This document shows, one piece after another, positions 8,759 to 16,516 of a DNA stretch of 18,715 nucleotides. Below the pieces are notes generated by a model. That model was not told the DNA's origin. It searched no databases and saw only the letters and a program-made list of their open reading frames with translations. Origin of the DNA: Flavobacteriaceae bacterium (GTDB lineage Bacteria; Bacteroidota; Bacteroidia; Flavobacteriales; Flavobacteriaceae); the NCBI GenBank assembly GCA_030618945.1, contig JAUXCI010000015.1:1-18715 (forward strand), written 5' to 3'. The stretch's first letter is position 1. The number at the start of each line of letters is the position of its first letter. The position numbers and the translations under genes are program-made.

Positions 8759-9235
8759 TTAATCTTCGATTCCTGCTTTTACATTTGAGCCGGGTTGGTT
8801 CAATACTTTTGTTAGCATGCTTCTGTCATAAACAGAATTTTCGTAATTCGGGGCCCATACAATAGCATCGGTCGGACAAGCTTCGATACATAAACCACAC
8901 ATGGTACACATGGATAAATGGTAAATATGCTTATCTATTTTTTTCTTTTTCTTTCCGGTTTCAGGATCTATTCCTCTATCCCAGACTATCTCAATTGAAC
9001 CGTTGGGGCACGCTATTTCACATTTCTGACATCCGGTACAGTGGTGTTCATTATTATCGTCATGCGGCATTACAACTTCACCTCTAAACCGATCGAACAT
9101 TTTTAATGTATCTCTGTTCTCGGGGTATTGTTGTGTTATACTACCTTTTCGCGCACGAATAAAATAACCTCCGGTAACACTCATTCCGGTTAACAAGGTT
9201 TTTATTCCGTTATATATATCTGAAAAGTAACTCAT
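8759..9235 (-). CDS. nuoI: NADH-quinone oxidoreductase subunit I (two 4Fe-4S clusters)
   Basis: A 158-residue peripheral-arm subunit that carries clusters N6a and N6b and passes electrons to NuoB. Both CxxCxxCxxxCP motifs are intact: Cys66, 69, 72, 76 and Cys110, 113, 116, 120. Between them is an unusual run of five lysines (residues 95-99, GKKKKKIDKH), where other NuoI proteins have a mixed sequence. Because the NADH module genes are absent, NuoI should be the exposed electron entry point, and a basic patch there would suit docking of the acidic ferredoxin encoded at 16087-16437; this is inference. The amphipathic N-terminal helix (residues about 1-30) is the normal membrane-associated anchor. 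It sits 19 bp after nuoH. Confidence 0.97.
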   Translation of the reverse strand: MSYFSDIYNGIKTLLTGMSVTGGYFIRARKGSITQQYPENRDTLKMFDRFRGEVVMPHDDNNEHHCTGCQKCEIACPNGSIEIVWDRGIDPETGKKKKKIDKHIYHLSMCTMCGLCIEACPTDAIVWAPNYENSVYDRSMLTKVLNQPGSNVKAGIED

Positions 9236-9254
9236 TATCGTTATTTATCATTTA

Positions 9255-10337
9255 TTAAATTATCCAATTCAACCAAACTACAATTGCCATTATTACTATA
9301 TTCACCAAATTTATTGGTAATAAATACTTCCATTCCAAGGTTAATAATTGGTCTACCCGCAATCTTGGGAAAGTCCACCTAAACCACATCATCACAAAAA
9401 TAATTACCAATACTTTTATCAAAAACCAAATAGATTCCGGGAACCATGTAATATTTTCTGTAATTCCGAAAGGAGATAACCATCCACCAAAAAATAATAC
9501 TACAGCTATTGAAGCAATAATAAACATATTGATAAATTCTGCTAAAAAGAAATAGGCAAATTTCATCCCCGAATATTCTGTGTGAAAACCTGCTCCTAAT
9601 TCCGATTCTGCTTCTACCAAATCAAAAGGTGCTCTATTGGTTTCGGCCGTTCCGGCTATCATAAAAATCATAAAAGCTATTATCGCAGGAATATGCCCTT
9701 GCACGATTAACCAGCCACCGGTTCTTTGCACCTCAATAATTTCCGACAATTGTAAAGACCCTGTCAATAAAACCATAGTTATCATCGACAAGCCTACAGA
9801 TAATTCATAACTAATGGTTTGTAAACCGCTTCGCATGGCGCCTATCAAAGCAAATTTATTATTACTTGCCCATCCTCCTAATAAAATTCCTATCACACCA
9901 ATTGAAGAGACTGCAAGTAAAAAGAACAGCCCAATATTGATGTCAAAGGCTTGAAATTGTTTTGAAAAAGGAAAAACTCCAATTGCAATTAGTGAAGAAA
10001 CAATTACAAAATAAGGTGCTAAATTGAATAAAAATTTGTCAACCCTATTTGTACTTGTCAATTCTTTAGATACCAGTTTTAAGGCATCTGCCATGGTTTG
10101 AAACATTCCACCAGGGCCCACTCTGTTTGGCCCTAACCTCAACTGAAACCATGCGGCTACTTTGCGTTCTAACAACACTAAATACAATCCTGCTACTGCA
10201 AATAAGGCTAGATAAGCTGCTGCAATTAAAACCCAAATTGTAATTGTCGCCGCACTTTCTGGCATGATAGAATAAATCCAATCACCTATTGTTTTTGTTA
10301 TGCTTAATGGTAAATTCATCATTAAAATATTAGTCAT
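9255..10337 (-). CDS. nuoH: NADH-quinone oxidoreductase subunit H
   Basis: A 360-residue membrane subunit with about eight helices that forms the quinone entry chamber with NuoB and NuoD. Family motifs are clear: LLERKVAAWFQLRLGPNRVG (about 55-74) and, after the middle helices, the acidic loop FDLVEAESELGAGFHTEYSG. The C-terminal FRWTFPRLRVDQL segment is also typical. Three early methionines (1, 6, 7) make the exact start uncertain; the first is separated from the nuoD stop by one base, which favours coupled translation. In most 14-gene clusters nuoE, nuoF and nuoG lie between nuoD and nuoH; here there is no room for them. Confidence 0.97.
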   Translation of the reverse strand: MTNILMMNLPLSITKTIGDWIYSIMPESAATITIWVLIAAAYLALFAVAGLYLVLLERKVAAWFQLRLGPNRVGPGGMFQTMADALKLVSKELTSTNRVDKFLFNLAPYFVIVSSLIAIGVFPFSKQFQAFDINIGLFFLLAVSSIGVIGILLGGWASNNKFALIGAMRSGLQTISYELSVGLSMITMVLLTGSLQLSEIIEVQRTGGWLIVQGHIPAIIAFMIFMIAGTAETNRAPFDLVEAESELGAGFHTEYSGMKFAYFFLAEFINMFIIASIAVVLFFGGWLSPFGITENITWFPESIWFLIKVLVIIFVMMWFRWTFPRLRVDQLLTLEWKYLLPINLVNIVIMAIVVWLNWII

Positions 10338-10338
10338 A

Positions 10339-11460
10339 TTAGCGATCTATATCTGGTATTACAAAATCAAATGAAGCCATAGTAGCTACTAAATCGGCTA
10401 TTTTACTTCCTTTTGAAATATGGTTTAAAACTGATAAATTCGAAAATCCCGGTGATCTGAATTTTAATCTATAAGGATTTTTAGTTCCGGTACTGTTAAC
10501 ATACACACCAAGTTCTCCTCTTGCTGTTTCAACTCTTTGATAATATTCACCTTTTGGCAGTTTTATTACCGCTTTAGTTGCTGTTTTATAATCTCCTTCC
10601 GGGATATTATCAATCAATTGTTCAATAATTGACATCGATTCCCACATTTCCATTATTCTTACTTGATATCTAGCGTAAGTATCTCCTGATGTAAGTAGTG
10701 CTTCTTTAAAATCAACACGGTCATAGGCGCTGTATGGGTCGTGTTTTCTCACATCATTTGAAAAACCAGACCCTCTTGCAACCGGACCCGATACACCAAA
10801 TGAAATAGCGTCTTCTTTTGTTAGAATTCCAACACCTTTGGTTCTTTTTTCAAAAATTACATTTCCAGTCAACAAACGGTCGTATTCAGGAATTTTAGTT
10901 TTAAAATGCTTGATAAATTCTTTGGTTCGGTTTACAAAATTGGGATGAATATCAAACATCAGGCCACCAGGAATATTGTAATTCATGGTTAATCTCGCTC
11001 CACAGGTTTCTTCAAAAATGTCGTTGATCATCTCGCGATCTCTAAAAGCATAGAAATAGGTAGTTAATGCCCCGAGGTCCATTCCCATAACCCCCCACCA
11101 TAAGCAATGAGATGCGATACGGGTAAGTTCACTAATAATAGTGCGAATCACTTTTACACGATCAGTAACCTCTAATTCCAGTCCTTTTTCCACCACTAAG
11201 CAAACGGCCTCATTATTGATATGAGAAGACAAATAATCCATCCTGTCTGTGAGGTGAACGATTTGCTGATAACTATCTCTTTCGCACATTTTTTCTATCG
11301 AGCGATGTATATAACCGAGATCGGGATCCACATTTTTGATTATTTCTCCATCAATGGTTAATAATAAACGCAAAACACCGTGAGCTGCAGGGTGTTGAGG
11401 CCCCATATTAACGAAGTATTCTTCCGTTTTCATTCTGGTTTTTAATTCTTGATTGATCAT
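10339..11460 (-). CDS. nuoD: NADH-quinone oxidoreductase subunit D (49-kDa type)
   Basis: A 373-residue soluble subunit derived from the large subunit of NiFe hydrogenases; it forms the quinone-reduction pocket with NuoB. The quinone ligands are both present: His27 in GPQHPAAHG and Tyr76 in DRMDYLSSH, 49 residues apart as in Thermus (His38 and Tyr87). The nickel-binding cysteines of hydrogenases are absent, as expected. Length is slightly short because the N-terminus has only about 20 residues before the first motif. It is a separate gene, not fused to nuoC as in some enteric bacteria and Bacteroides. It follows nuoC by 8 bp. Confidence 0.97.
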   Translation of the reverse strand: MINQELKTRMKTEEYFVNMGPQHPAAHGVLRLLLTIDGEIIKNVDPDLGYIHRSIEKMCERDSYQQIVHLTDRMDYLSSHINNEAVCLVVEKGLELEVTDRVKVIRTIISELTRIASHCLWWGVMGMDLGALTTYFYAFRDREMINDIFEETCGARLTMNYNIPGGLMFDIHPNFVNRTKEFIKHFKTKIPEYDRLLTGNVIFEKRTKGVGILTKEDAISFGVSGPVARGSGFSNDVRKHDPYSAYDRVDFKEALLTSGDTYARYQVRIMEMWESMSIIEQLIDNIPEGDYKTATKAVIKLPKGEYYQRVETARGELGVYVNSTGTKNPYRLKFRSPGFSNLSVLNHISKGSKIADLVATMASFDFVIPDIDR

Positions 11461-11468
11461 GAAAATAC

Positions 11469-11930
11469 TTATTTAACAATCATATTAGCTTCGTCTACAT
11501 AATCTTTTCTCAATGGATAGCCGTCCCAATCAGGAGTTAAGAAAAGGCGTTTCAAATTTGGATGATTATTGAATTTTATTCCGAAAAAATCAAATATTTC
11601 CATTTCGTGAAATTCGGCAGTTCTCCATATATCACAAACAGAATCCAGCCTCGGATTCTCCCTGTCTTCAGTCTTAACTTTTACAACTATAGCATGTTTA
11701 AATTCGGTGGATTCCAGGTGATAAATAACACCTAATTCTTTACCCCAGTCCATTCCCGTAATACAAAAAGCATAATCAAATTTTAAATCGGGTTCTGTTT
11801 TTAACTTACTGCAAACTGCATGAAGTTGTTCTTTAGAAACCGTTAGCGTTAAATATTCCGATCCTTCTTCCGTGAATTCCAGATTTTCTCCTAAGCCATT
11901 AATAATATTTTGTAGTTCTTCGTTTTTCAT
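11469..11930 (-). CDS. nuoC: NADH-quinone oxidoreductase subunit C (30-kDa type)
   Basis: A 153-residue soluble subunit of the connecting module. The signature of the family, running through EIFDFFGIKFNNHPNLKRLF and ending in GYPLRKDY, is at about residues 111-143. It binds no cofactor and supports assembly of NuoB, D and I. Length is at the short end of normal for an unfused NuoC. It lies 20 bp after nuoB and 8 bp before nuoD in the same transcript. Confidence 0.96.
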   Translation of the reverse strand: MKNEELQNIINGLGENLEFTEEGSEYLTLTVSKEQLHAVCSKLKTEPDLKFDYAFCITGMDWGKELGVIYHLESTEFKHAIVVKVKTEDRENPRLDSVCDIWRTAEFHEMEIFDFFGIKFNNHPNLKRLFLTPDWDGYPLRKDYVDEANMIVK

Positions 11931-11950
11931 GGTATCTGTATGCTTAGATG

Positions 11951-12550
11951 CTAAATATTTCCTTCATCAAAACCGTCAATTGGATTGATCTTATGCTTCA
12001 TGTTCTCAGTCTTGATTTTTTTCTGTAACATGATCATCCCCTCTAATAATGATTCCGGCCTAGGTGGGCATCCGGGTATATAAACATCCACCGGAATTAC
12101 ATGATCAGCACCTTTAATTACAGAATAGGAATTATAATAGAACGGACCACCGGAAATTGCACATGCTCCCATAGCAATAACATATTTAGGTTCGGCCATT
12201 TGATCATACAACCTTCTTAATACCGGTCCCATTTTATTCACAATAGTTCCTGCAATTATAATTAGATCGGCTTGTCGGGCGGAAGGTCTGGCTACTTCAA
12301 AGCCAAAACGCGAAAAATCGTGTTTCGGAGCTCCTGTCTGCATCATTTCTATGGCACAACAACTGGTGCCAAAATACAGTGGCCACAACGAATTGGATCG
12401 ACCCCAGTTAATAACTGAATCCAGGGTGGTAACCACAATATTTCCTCCATTACCCCCGGGGATTACTTTGCCCGGAAAACTATCCGGAACAACCTCATGC
12501 AGACCTTCGGCTTCTAACTGACTTAAATATCTTTTCTTTTCTACTCCCAT
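11951..12550 (-). CDS. nuoB: NADH-quinone oxidoreductase subunit B (cluster N2)
   Basis: A 199-residue subunit carrying the terminal 4Fe-4S cluster N2, which reduces quinone. All four ligands are present: adjacent Cys64 and Cys65 ([10 protein letters not shown]), Cys130 (MGACAISGG) and Cys161 (PGCPPRPE). The [16 protein letters not shown] segment that forms the quinone pocket wall is intact. The start overlaps the end of nuoA by 10 bp. Presence of every N2 ligand and of the NuoD quinone residues shows the quinone module is functional although the NADH module is missing. Confidence 0.97.
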   Translation of the reverse strand: MGVEKKRYLSQLEAEGLHEVVPDSFPGKVIPGGNGGNIVVTTLDSVINWGRSNSLWPLYFGTSCCAIEMMQTGAPKHDFSRFGFEVARPSARQADLIIIAGTIVNKMGPVLRRLYDQMAEPKYVIAMGACAISGGPFYYNSYSVIKGADHVIPVDVYIPGCPPRPESLLEGMIMLQKKIKTENMKHKINPIDGFDEGNI

Positions 12551-12891
12551 CGTAAGGCTCTTTTTTTGTATGCGTACAACAGTCCTAATCCTAAAATAAA
12601 TAAAAACACAATTATTTCAACTAAGGCCACTGTTCCTACTTCTTTATAAACCACTGCCCAAGGCACTAAAAATGCGATCTCTACATCAAACAATAAAAAA
12701 AGAATGGCAAACAAGTAATAACCTACCTTGAATTGAACCCAGGTTGGGCCAATTGTTTCAACCCCACATTCATAAGGCTCTTGTTTAGCTTTATTATCCG
12801 ATTTATGAGAAATCAGATTAGATAAAAAATTAGCAAGAACGATTAAAAAAACGCCTGCTATAAAAAATACTAAGATAGCTTCATATCCCAT
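12541..12891 (-). CDS. nuoA: NADH-quinone oxidoreductase subunit A, first gene of the operon
   Basis: A 116-residue subunit with three membrane helices. The loop after helix 1 has the family motif [12 protein letters not shown] with Cys42, which lies near the quinone cavity in known structures, followed by [22 protein letters not shown] with the buried acidic pair. It opens the operon: a good -7 promoter element lies 26 bp upstream and the terminator of the preceding korAB unit is just beyond it. It overlaps nuoB by 10 bp. Confidence 0.96.
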   Translation of the reverse strand: MGYEAILVFFIAGVFLIVLANFLSNLISHKSDNKAKQEPYECGVETIGPTWVQFKVGYYLFAILFLLFDVEIAFLVPWAVVYKEVGTVALVEIIVFLFILGLGLLYAYKKRALRWE

Positions 12892-12916
12892 AATTGATTT
12901 TTTTTTTAATAGTTCA

Positions 12917-12924
12917 CAAATGTA
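12917..12924 (-). promoter_or_regulatory. -7 element of the nuo operon promoter
   Basis: TACATTTG on the minus strand is an exact match to the Bacteroidota -7 consensus TAnnTTTG. It lies 26 bp upstream of the nuoA ATG, implying a leader of about 20 nt. No clear TTTG -33 box is seen; that region falls in the T-rich part of the korB terminator, so an activator may be needed. Confidence 0.6.
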
Positions 12925-12935
12925 TTCCCAGTTTT

Positions 12936-12966
12936 AAAAAAAAAGGATGACGATTGTCACCCTTTT
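12936..12966 (-). terminator. Intrinsic terminator of korAB
   Basis: Positions 12941-12951 pair with 12956-12966 around the loop GATT, followed on the minus strand by a run of T. One position is a G-U wobble in minus-strand RNA but A-C in plus-strand RNA, so it is oriented to stop korAB. It lies 8 bp after the korB stop and separates the oxidoreductase unit from nuoA. Confidence 0.82.
12947..12959. promoter_or_regulatory. Candidate operator ATGAC-N4-GTCA upstream of nuoA
   Basis: The sequence ATGAC-GATT-GTCA is the same palindrome found upstream of the ferredoxin/korA pair and of the pyruvate oxidoreductase gene. Its centre is about 43 bp upstream of the transcription start implied by the nuoA -7 element, a usual place for an FNR/CRP-type activator. 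It is also the upper stem of the korB terminator, so palindromy alone is not evidence of an operator. Confidence 0.35.
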
Positions 12967-12973
12967 CAAAATT

Positions 12974-13987
12974 TTATTTTACCTCATAGGTTTCCCCTGA
13001 AAAAAACAGCTCATCTACTTTTGAAAAATTTGATTTTGACTTCACCTCTTTGTTTAAATCTTCTTCTCTTTCTTCAAAAGTTTTATCCTCATAACTCCTA
13101 ATGATTCCGGTAGCCAAAGGATATTGCAATTTAGCAAGCATTTGATGCAGTGTATTATCTTCACACTTGGCATCGTGCACCAAAATATCTTCTTGAGTTA
13201 TTCCTCCTTCACCAATGGTCACCACATCCAATTTAAGTCTGTTCAAAACCAATCCTTTGTTCTTCTCTTTTCCAAAAATCATCGGTTTTCCGTGCTCAAG
13301 ATGTAGTTGTTTGTCTTCTCTTATGTTTTTATCAGTAAACTGAGTAAAGCATCCGTCATTGAAAATAACACAATTCTGAAGGATTTCAATGAGTGAAGTC
13401 CCTTTAAATTTTTGTGCTTCCACAAACAGTGCTGTCATTTCCTTAGGACTATTTCCTCCCAATCTGGCAAAAAACCTGGCCTGAGCTCCAAGTGCTAATT
13501 CTCCCGGGTGAAACGGAGGCTGGGTATTTCCATAAGGTGAAGATTTTGTTTTCTGACCTATCAATGATGTAGGAGAAAACTGACCTTTCGTCAAGCCATA
13601 AATTTCATTGTTAAACAAGATAACATTGATATCAAGATTTCTTCGTAGCAGGTGAATAAAATGATTCCCTCCAATAGCCAAACTGTCTCCATCGCCGGTG
13701 ATCATCCAAACACTAAGATCGGGATTGGCTAGCTTTACGCCACTTGAAATGGCGGCTGCCCTTCCATGAATACTATGCATCCCATAAGAATTAATATAAT
13801 ATGGAAATCTGGATGAGCACCCTATTCCAGAGACAAATACAACATCTTCTCTATTAACACCCATTTCAGGTAGTGCCTTTTGCATAGATCTTAAAATGAC
13901 ATAATCATCACAACCCGGACACCATCTAACTTCCTGATCGCTAGTAAAATCTTTAAACGTATATTTTTTATCAATTGTAGCTTCCAT
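12974..13987 (-). CDS. korB: 2-oxoacid:ferredoxin oxidoreductase beta subunit (KorB type)
   Basis: A 337-residue catalytic subunit that binds thiamine diphosphate and one 4Fe-4S cluster; with KorA it oxidises a 2-oxoacid, probably 2-oxoglutarate, to acyl-CoA and reduces ferredoxin. The thiamine diphosphate motif runs from GDG (98-100) to NN (126-127). The four cluster cysteines correspond to Cys23, Cys26 (WCPGC), Cys57 (GIGCSSR) and Cys206, the pattern known from the Sulfolobus enzyme. Length fits the two-subunit class with a short C-terminal extension. It starts one base after the korA stop and is followed by a terminator. 2-oxoglutarate is the likely but not certain substrate; branched-chain or other 2-oxoacids remain possible. 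Confidence 0.93.
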   Translation of the reverse strand: MEATIDKKYTFKDFTSDQEVRWCPGCDDYVILRSMQKALPEMGVNREDVVFVSGIGCSSRFPYYINSYGMHSIHGRAAAISSGVKLANPDLSVWMITGDGDSLAIGGNHFIHLLRRNLDINVILFNNEIYGLTKGQFSPTSLIGQKTKSSPYGNTQPPFHPGELALGAQARFFARLGGNSPKEMTALFVEAQKFKGTSLIEILQNCVIFNDGCFTQFTDKNIREDKQLHLEHGKPMIFGKEKNKGLVLNRLKLDVVTIGEGGITQEDILVHDAKCEDNTLHQMLAKLQYPLATGIIRSYEDKTFEEREEDLNKEVKSKSNFSKVDELFFSGETYEVK

Positions 13988-13988
13988 C

Positions 13989-15857
13989 TTAATCCTCTTT
14001 AATTATATTATTGAATTTTGCTACCAGATCAGTAACCGAAAATGGTAAGCCCATAACTTTATTGTATTGCATAAAATTAATATCCGGAAATTTTCCTTTT
14101 AAGATAAATGCCAGCTGACCTTTGTTTAGTTCACAAACTATTACCTTTTTAAATTTCGATAAAACCTCGTGGGTGTTTTTTGGAAACGGATTTAAATAAT
14201 GAAAATGAGCGTGACCAATTTTTTGACCGTCTGTATGAAGGTTTCTTACCGCAGAATGCAAACTTCCATAGGTTCCTCCCCATCCAATAACCAAAAGATC
14301 TCCTTCTTCATTATATTCTGCCTTTAGATCGGGAATACTATTTTCAACGCGTTTAACTTTTTCTGCTCTTATATTGGTCATGTACTCATGATTATCCGGA
14401 ACATAAGAAACATTCCCTGTTATTTTATCTTTTTCCAAACCTCCAACTCTGTGTTCGAGTCCAGGTGTTCCCGGTATCGCCCAATTTCTGGATAAAGTGT
14501 CATTATCTCTGTCGTAAGGATTCCCACTTTCTGAAGCAGCAGTTATTTGCCGGTGCGTGATGTCATCCATTTCACTAATTGATTTGACTCTCCATGGTTC
14601 CGAACCATTGGCTATATAACCATCTGTAAGCAATATAACGGGTGTCATATGTTCCAGAGTAAGTTTTGCCGCTTCATAGGCATAATCAAAACAATTGGCA
14701 GGCGTACTTGCTGAAATCACGATTACAGGCGACTCACCGTTTCTACCGTACATGGCCTGTAAAAGGTCTGATTGTTCAGTTTTTGTTGGCAAACCAGTGG
14801 ATGGCCCTCCTCTTTGCACATTAACAATCACTAAAGGAAGCTCTGTCATAAGTGCTAAACCTATAGCTTCTCCCTTTAATGCCAAGCCCGGACCAGAAGT
14901 TGTCGTAATCGCCAAATCACCAGCAAATGAGGCCCCAATGGAAGATGTTACTCCGGCAATCTCATCTTCGGCCTGAAAGGCTTTAACGCCAAAATTTTTG
15001 TGTTTAACTAATTCGTGTAAAATATCTGTTGCCGGAGTAATAGGATAGGAACCTAAAAAAAGTTCCAAACCTGCTTTTTCAGCGGCAGCCAGAAATCCCC
15101 AGGCAGTAGCCATGTTCCCGTTTATGATCCTATAAGTCCCTTTAGGCATTGTAGAAGGTGCAATTTTATAGGCATTGGGTATTAATTCCAACGTTTCGGC
15201 ATAGTAAAAGCCTGCTCTTAATACCTTGGCATTGGCCGCAGCTACGGTAGGTTTATATTTGAATTTTTGTTCGAAAAAATTCAAGGTATGATTTATGTCA
15301 CGGTTATACATCCAATAAACAATTCCCAAAGCAAACATATTCTTACTTCTTGTAATGGATTTATTATCCAATCCAAGGTCCTTGAGTGCCTCCTTGGTCA
15401 TTGAGGTCATTGAAACTTCTATTAACCTGTAATTATCAAGGGAACCGTCTTCTAAAGGATTAGAGTCATACTCAGCCTTCTGAAGATTCTTTTTAGTAAA
15501 AGAATCAGCATCCACTATAATCGTATGGCCCGGTTTAACCGAGGCGAAATTGGTCTTCAAACCGGCAGGATTCATTGCCACCAGTAGATCCAGATCATCA
15601 CCCGGAGTACTTATTTCTACACTTCCGATATGTACCTGAAATCCTGATACTCCATAAAGACTTCCTTGTGGAGCCCTTATTTCAGAAGGATAATTTGGAA
15701 AGGTAGCAACATCATTGCCAAACATTGCGGATGTATCAGTAAACTGTGTGCCTGTTAGCTGCATCCCATCACCAGAGTCCCCCACAAATCTTATCACCAC
15801 TGCACTAAGAGATTCAACCCCTTTAATCATTGGTTCTGTTTTATCAATATTCATCAC
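13989..15857 (-). CDS. korA: 2-oxoacid:ferredoxin oxidoreductase alpha subunit, gamma-alpha fusion (KorA type)
   Basis: A 622-residue fusion: the N-terminal gamma domain (about 18-215, opening with VVIRFVGDSGDG) is joined to the alpha domain (about 240-620). The substrate-binding motif YPITP is at 271-275, and RGGPSTGLPTKTEQ at 349-362 is typical of the KorA class studied in mycobacteria and Hydrogenobacter. It has no ferredoxin-like domain, so electrons leave through the KorB cluster to an external ferredoxin. Two start codons in tandem (MM) leave one residue of doubt. The gene is divergent from the ferredoxin gene, with a -7 promoter element 24 bp upstream, and is coupled to korB. It probably serves the 2-oxoglutarate step of the TCA cycle, oxidative or reductive. 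Confidence 0.94.
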   Translation of the reverse strand: MMNIDKTEPMIKGVESLSAVVIRFVGDSGDGMQLTGTQFTDTSAMFGNDVATFPNYPSEIRAPQGSLYGVSGFQVHIGSVEISTPGDDLDLLVAMNPAGLKTNFASVKPGHTIIVDADSFTKKNLQKAEYDSNPLEDGSLDNYRLIEVSMTSMTKEALKDLGLDNKSITRSKNMFALGIVYWMYNRDINHTLNFFEQKFKYKPTVAAANAKVLRAGFYYAETLELIPNAYKIAPSTMPKGTYRIINGNMATAWGFLAAAEKAGLELFLGSYPITPATDILHELVKHKNFGVKAFQAEDEIAGVTSSIGASFAGDLAITTTSGPGLALKGEAIGLALMTELPLVIVNVQRGGPSTGLPTKTEQSDLLQAMYGRNGESPVIVISASTPANCFDYAYEAAKLTLEHMTPVILLTDGYIANGSEPWRVKSISEMDDITHRQITAASESGNPYDRDNDTLSRNWAIPGTPGLEHRVGGLEKDKITGNVSYVPDNHEYMTNIRAEKVKRVENSIPDLKAEYNEEGDLLVIGWGGTYGSLHSAVRNLHTDGQKIGHAHFHYLNPFPKNTHEVLSKFKKVIVCELNKGQLAFILKGKFPDINFMQYNKVMGLPFSVTDLVAKFNNIIKED

Positions 15858-15880
15858 AGTATATTTTCGTTAAATTTAAT

Positions 15881-15888
15881 CAAATTTA
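15881..15888 (-). promoter_or_regulatory. -7 element of the korAB promoter
   Basis: TAAATTTG on the minus strand matches TAnnTTTG exactly and lies 24 bp upstream of the korA start, implying a leader of about 17 nt. No convincing -33 TTTG is seen. The region is AT-rich, so a chance match is possible. Confidence 0.55.
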
Positions 15889-15941
15889 TGTAAAGCCATT
15901 CTTATGGGCGATAAAATTAGCCTACTCTGGAATCTCAATTC

Positions 15942-15955
15942 ATGACATTTGTCAA
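15942..15955. promoter_or_regulatory. Candidate operator ATGAC-N4-GTCA between korA and the ferredoxin gene
   Basis: ATGAC-ATTT-GTCAA forms a TGAC/GTCA inverted repeat with a 4-base spacer. It lies in the 229-bp divergent region, about 74 bp upstream of the inferred korA transcription start and about 117 bp from the inferred ferredoxin start. The spacing suits a class I activator site for korA more than for the ferredoxin gene. The same palindrome recurs at 12947 and 16518. Confidence 0.4.
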
Positions 15956-16051
15956 TGTGTGATTTATGTTGCACAAAAAAATTATCAAAAAGTCTTATTT
16001 GGAATAATTCTAAATTTTATTTGTTTTGAAATTTATTGGATTTTAATTCTT

Positions 16052-16059
16052 TAACTTTG
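16052..16059 (+). promoter_or_regulatory. -7 element of the ferredoxin promoter
   Basis: TAACTTTG matches TAnnTTTG exactly, and a TTTG at 16025-16028 could be the -33 box with a 23-bp spacer. It implies a leader of about 20 nt before the ATG at 16087. Because it lies downstream of the in-frame ATG at 16036, it argues against that longer start. Confidence 0.6.
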
Positions 16060-16086
16060 TCCATTCAAATTTTAAATTTTAGAAAA

Positions 16087-16437
16087 ATGGCTATAATTAT
16101 AACAGACGAATGTATCAATTGTGACGCATGTGTTGCTGAATGCCCAAACAACGCAATCTACGAACCAGATAGTGAATGGTCTTATTCTGATGAAACTTCT
16201 TTGAGCGGAACTGTCTCAACACCTGATGGTAGAGAGGTAGATGCGGATGCTGAAAACGAAGCGGTAAGCGATGAGTTTTATTTTATCGTAACAGATAAGT
16301 GTACTGAGTGTAAAGGATTCCATGATGAACCACAATGCGCATCTGTATGCCCTGTTGATTGTTGTATCCTTGATGAAGGTCATGTGGAGACTGAAGAACA
16401 GTTACTCGCAAAAAAAGGTTGGCTACACGGAGAATAG
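16087..16437 (+). CDS. Acidic 2[4Fe-4S] ferredoxin with central insertion
   Basis: A 116-residue soluble electron carrier. The first cluster motif is Cys9, 12, 15, 19 with the usual 2-2-3 spacing; the second is Cys72, 75, 84, 88, with eight residues between its second and third cysteines, as in Allochromatium-type (Alvin) ferredoxins, which have very low potentials. A long acidic insertion (about residues 26-66) separates the motifs. I count 28 Asp/Glu against 5 Lys/Arg. An extra Cys92-Cys93 pair follows the second motif. The ATG at 16087 is chosen over one 51 bp upstream because it places the MAIIITDEC start typical of ferredoxins right after the -7 element. The gene lies between korA and the pyruvate oxidoreductase gene, so it is the natural acceptor for both enzymes and a candidate donor to the headless complex I. 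Confidence 0.95.
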   Translation: MAIIITDECINCDACVAECPNNAIYEPDSEWSYSDETSLSGTVSTPDGREVDADAENEAVSDEFYFIVTDKCTECKGFHDEPQCASVCPVDCCILDEGHVETEEQLLAKKGWLHGE

Positions 16438-16458
16438 AAATTTAGTTACCTAAATTTT

Positions 16459-16493
16459 AAAAGAGCATTTGAAAATCAAATGCTCTTTTTTTT
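16459..16493 (+). terminator. Strong intrinsic terminator of the ferredoxin gene
   Basis: A 14-bp perfect stem (16459-16472 with 16476-16489) with a 3-nt loop leads into eight T (16486-16493). It lies 21 bp after the ferredoxin stop and makes the ferredoxin gene a single-gene transcript, so the next gene needs its own promoter. Confidence 0.9.
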
Positions 16494-16516
16494 GTTTTAT
16501 ACTCAGCAATTGGCCC

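Noticed and set aside
10338..10338. Search for remnants of nuoE, nuoF or nuoG between nuoD and nuoH
   Set aside because: Only one base separates the two genes, and no NADH- or FMN-binding motif is seen in any intergenic stretch, so there are no pseudogene remnants here.
16036..16086. Upstream in-frame start that would lengthen the ferredoxin by 17 residues
   Set aside because: It lies upstream of the TAnnTTTG element at 16052, and the extra residues are not ferredoxin-like; the ATG at 16087 gives the standard N-terminus.
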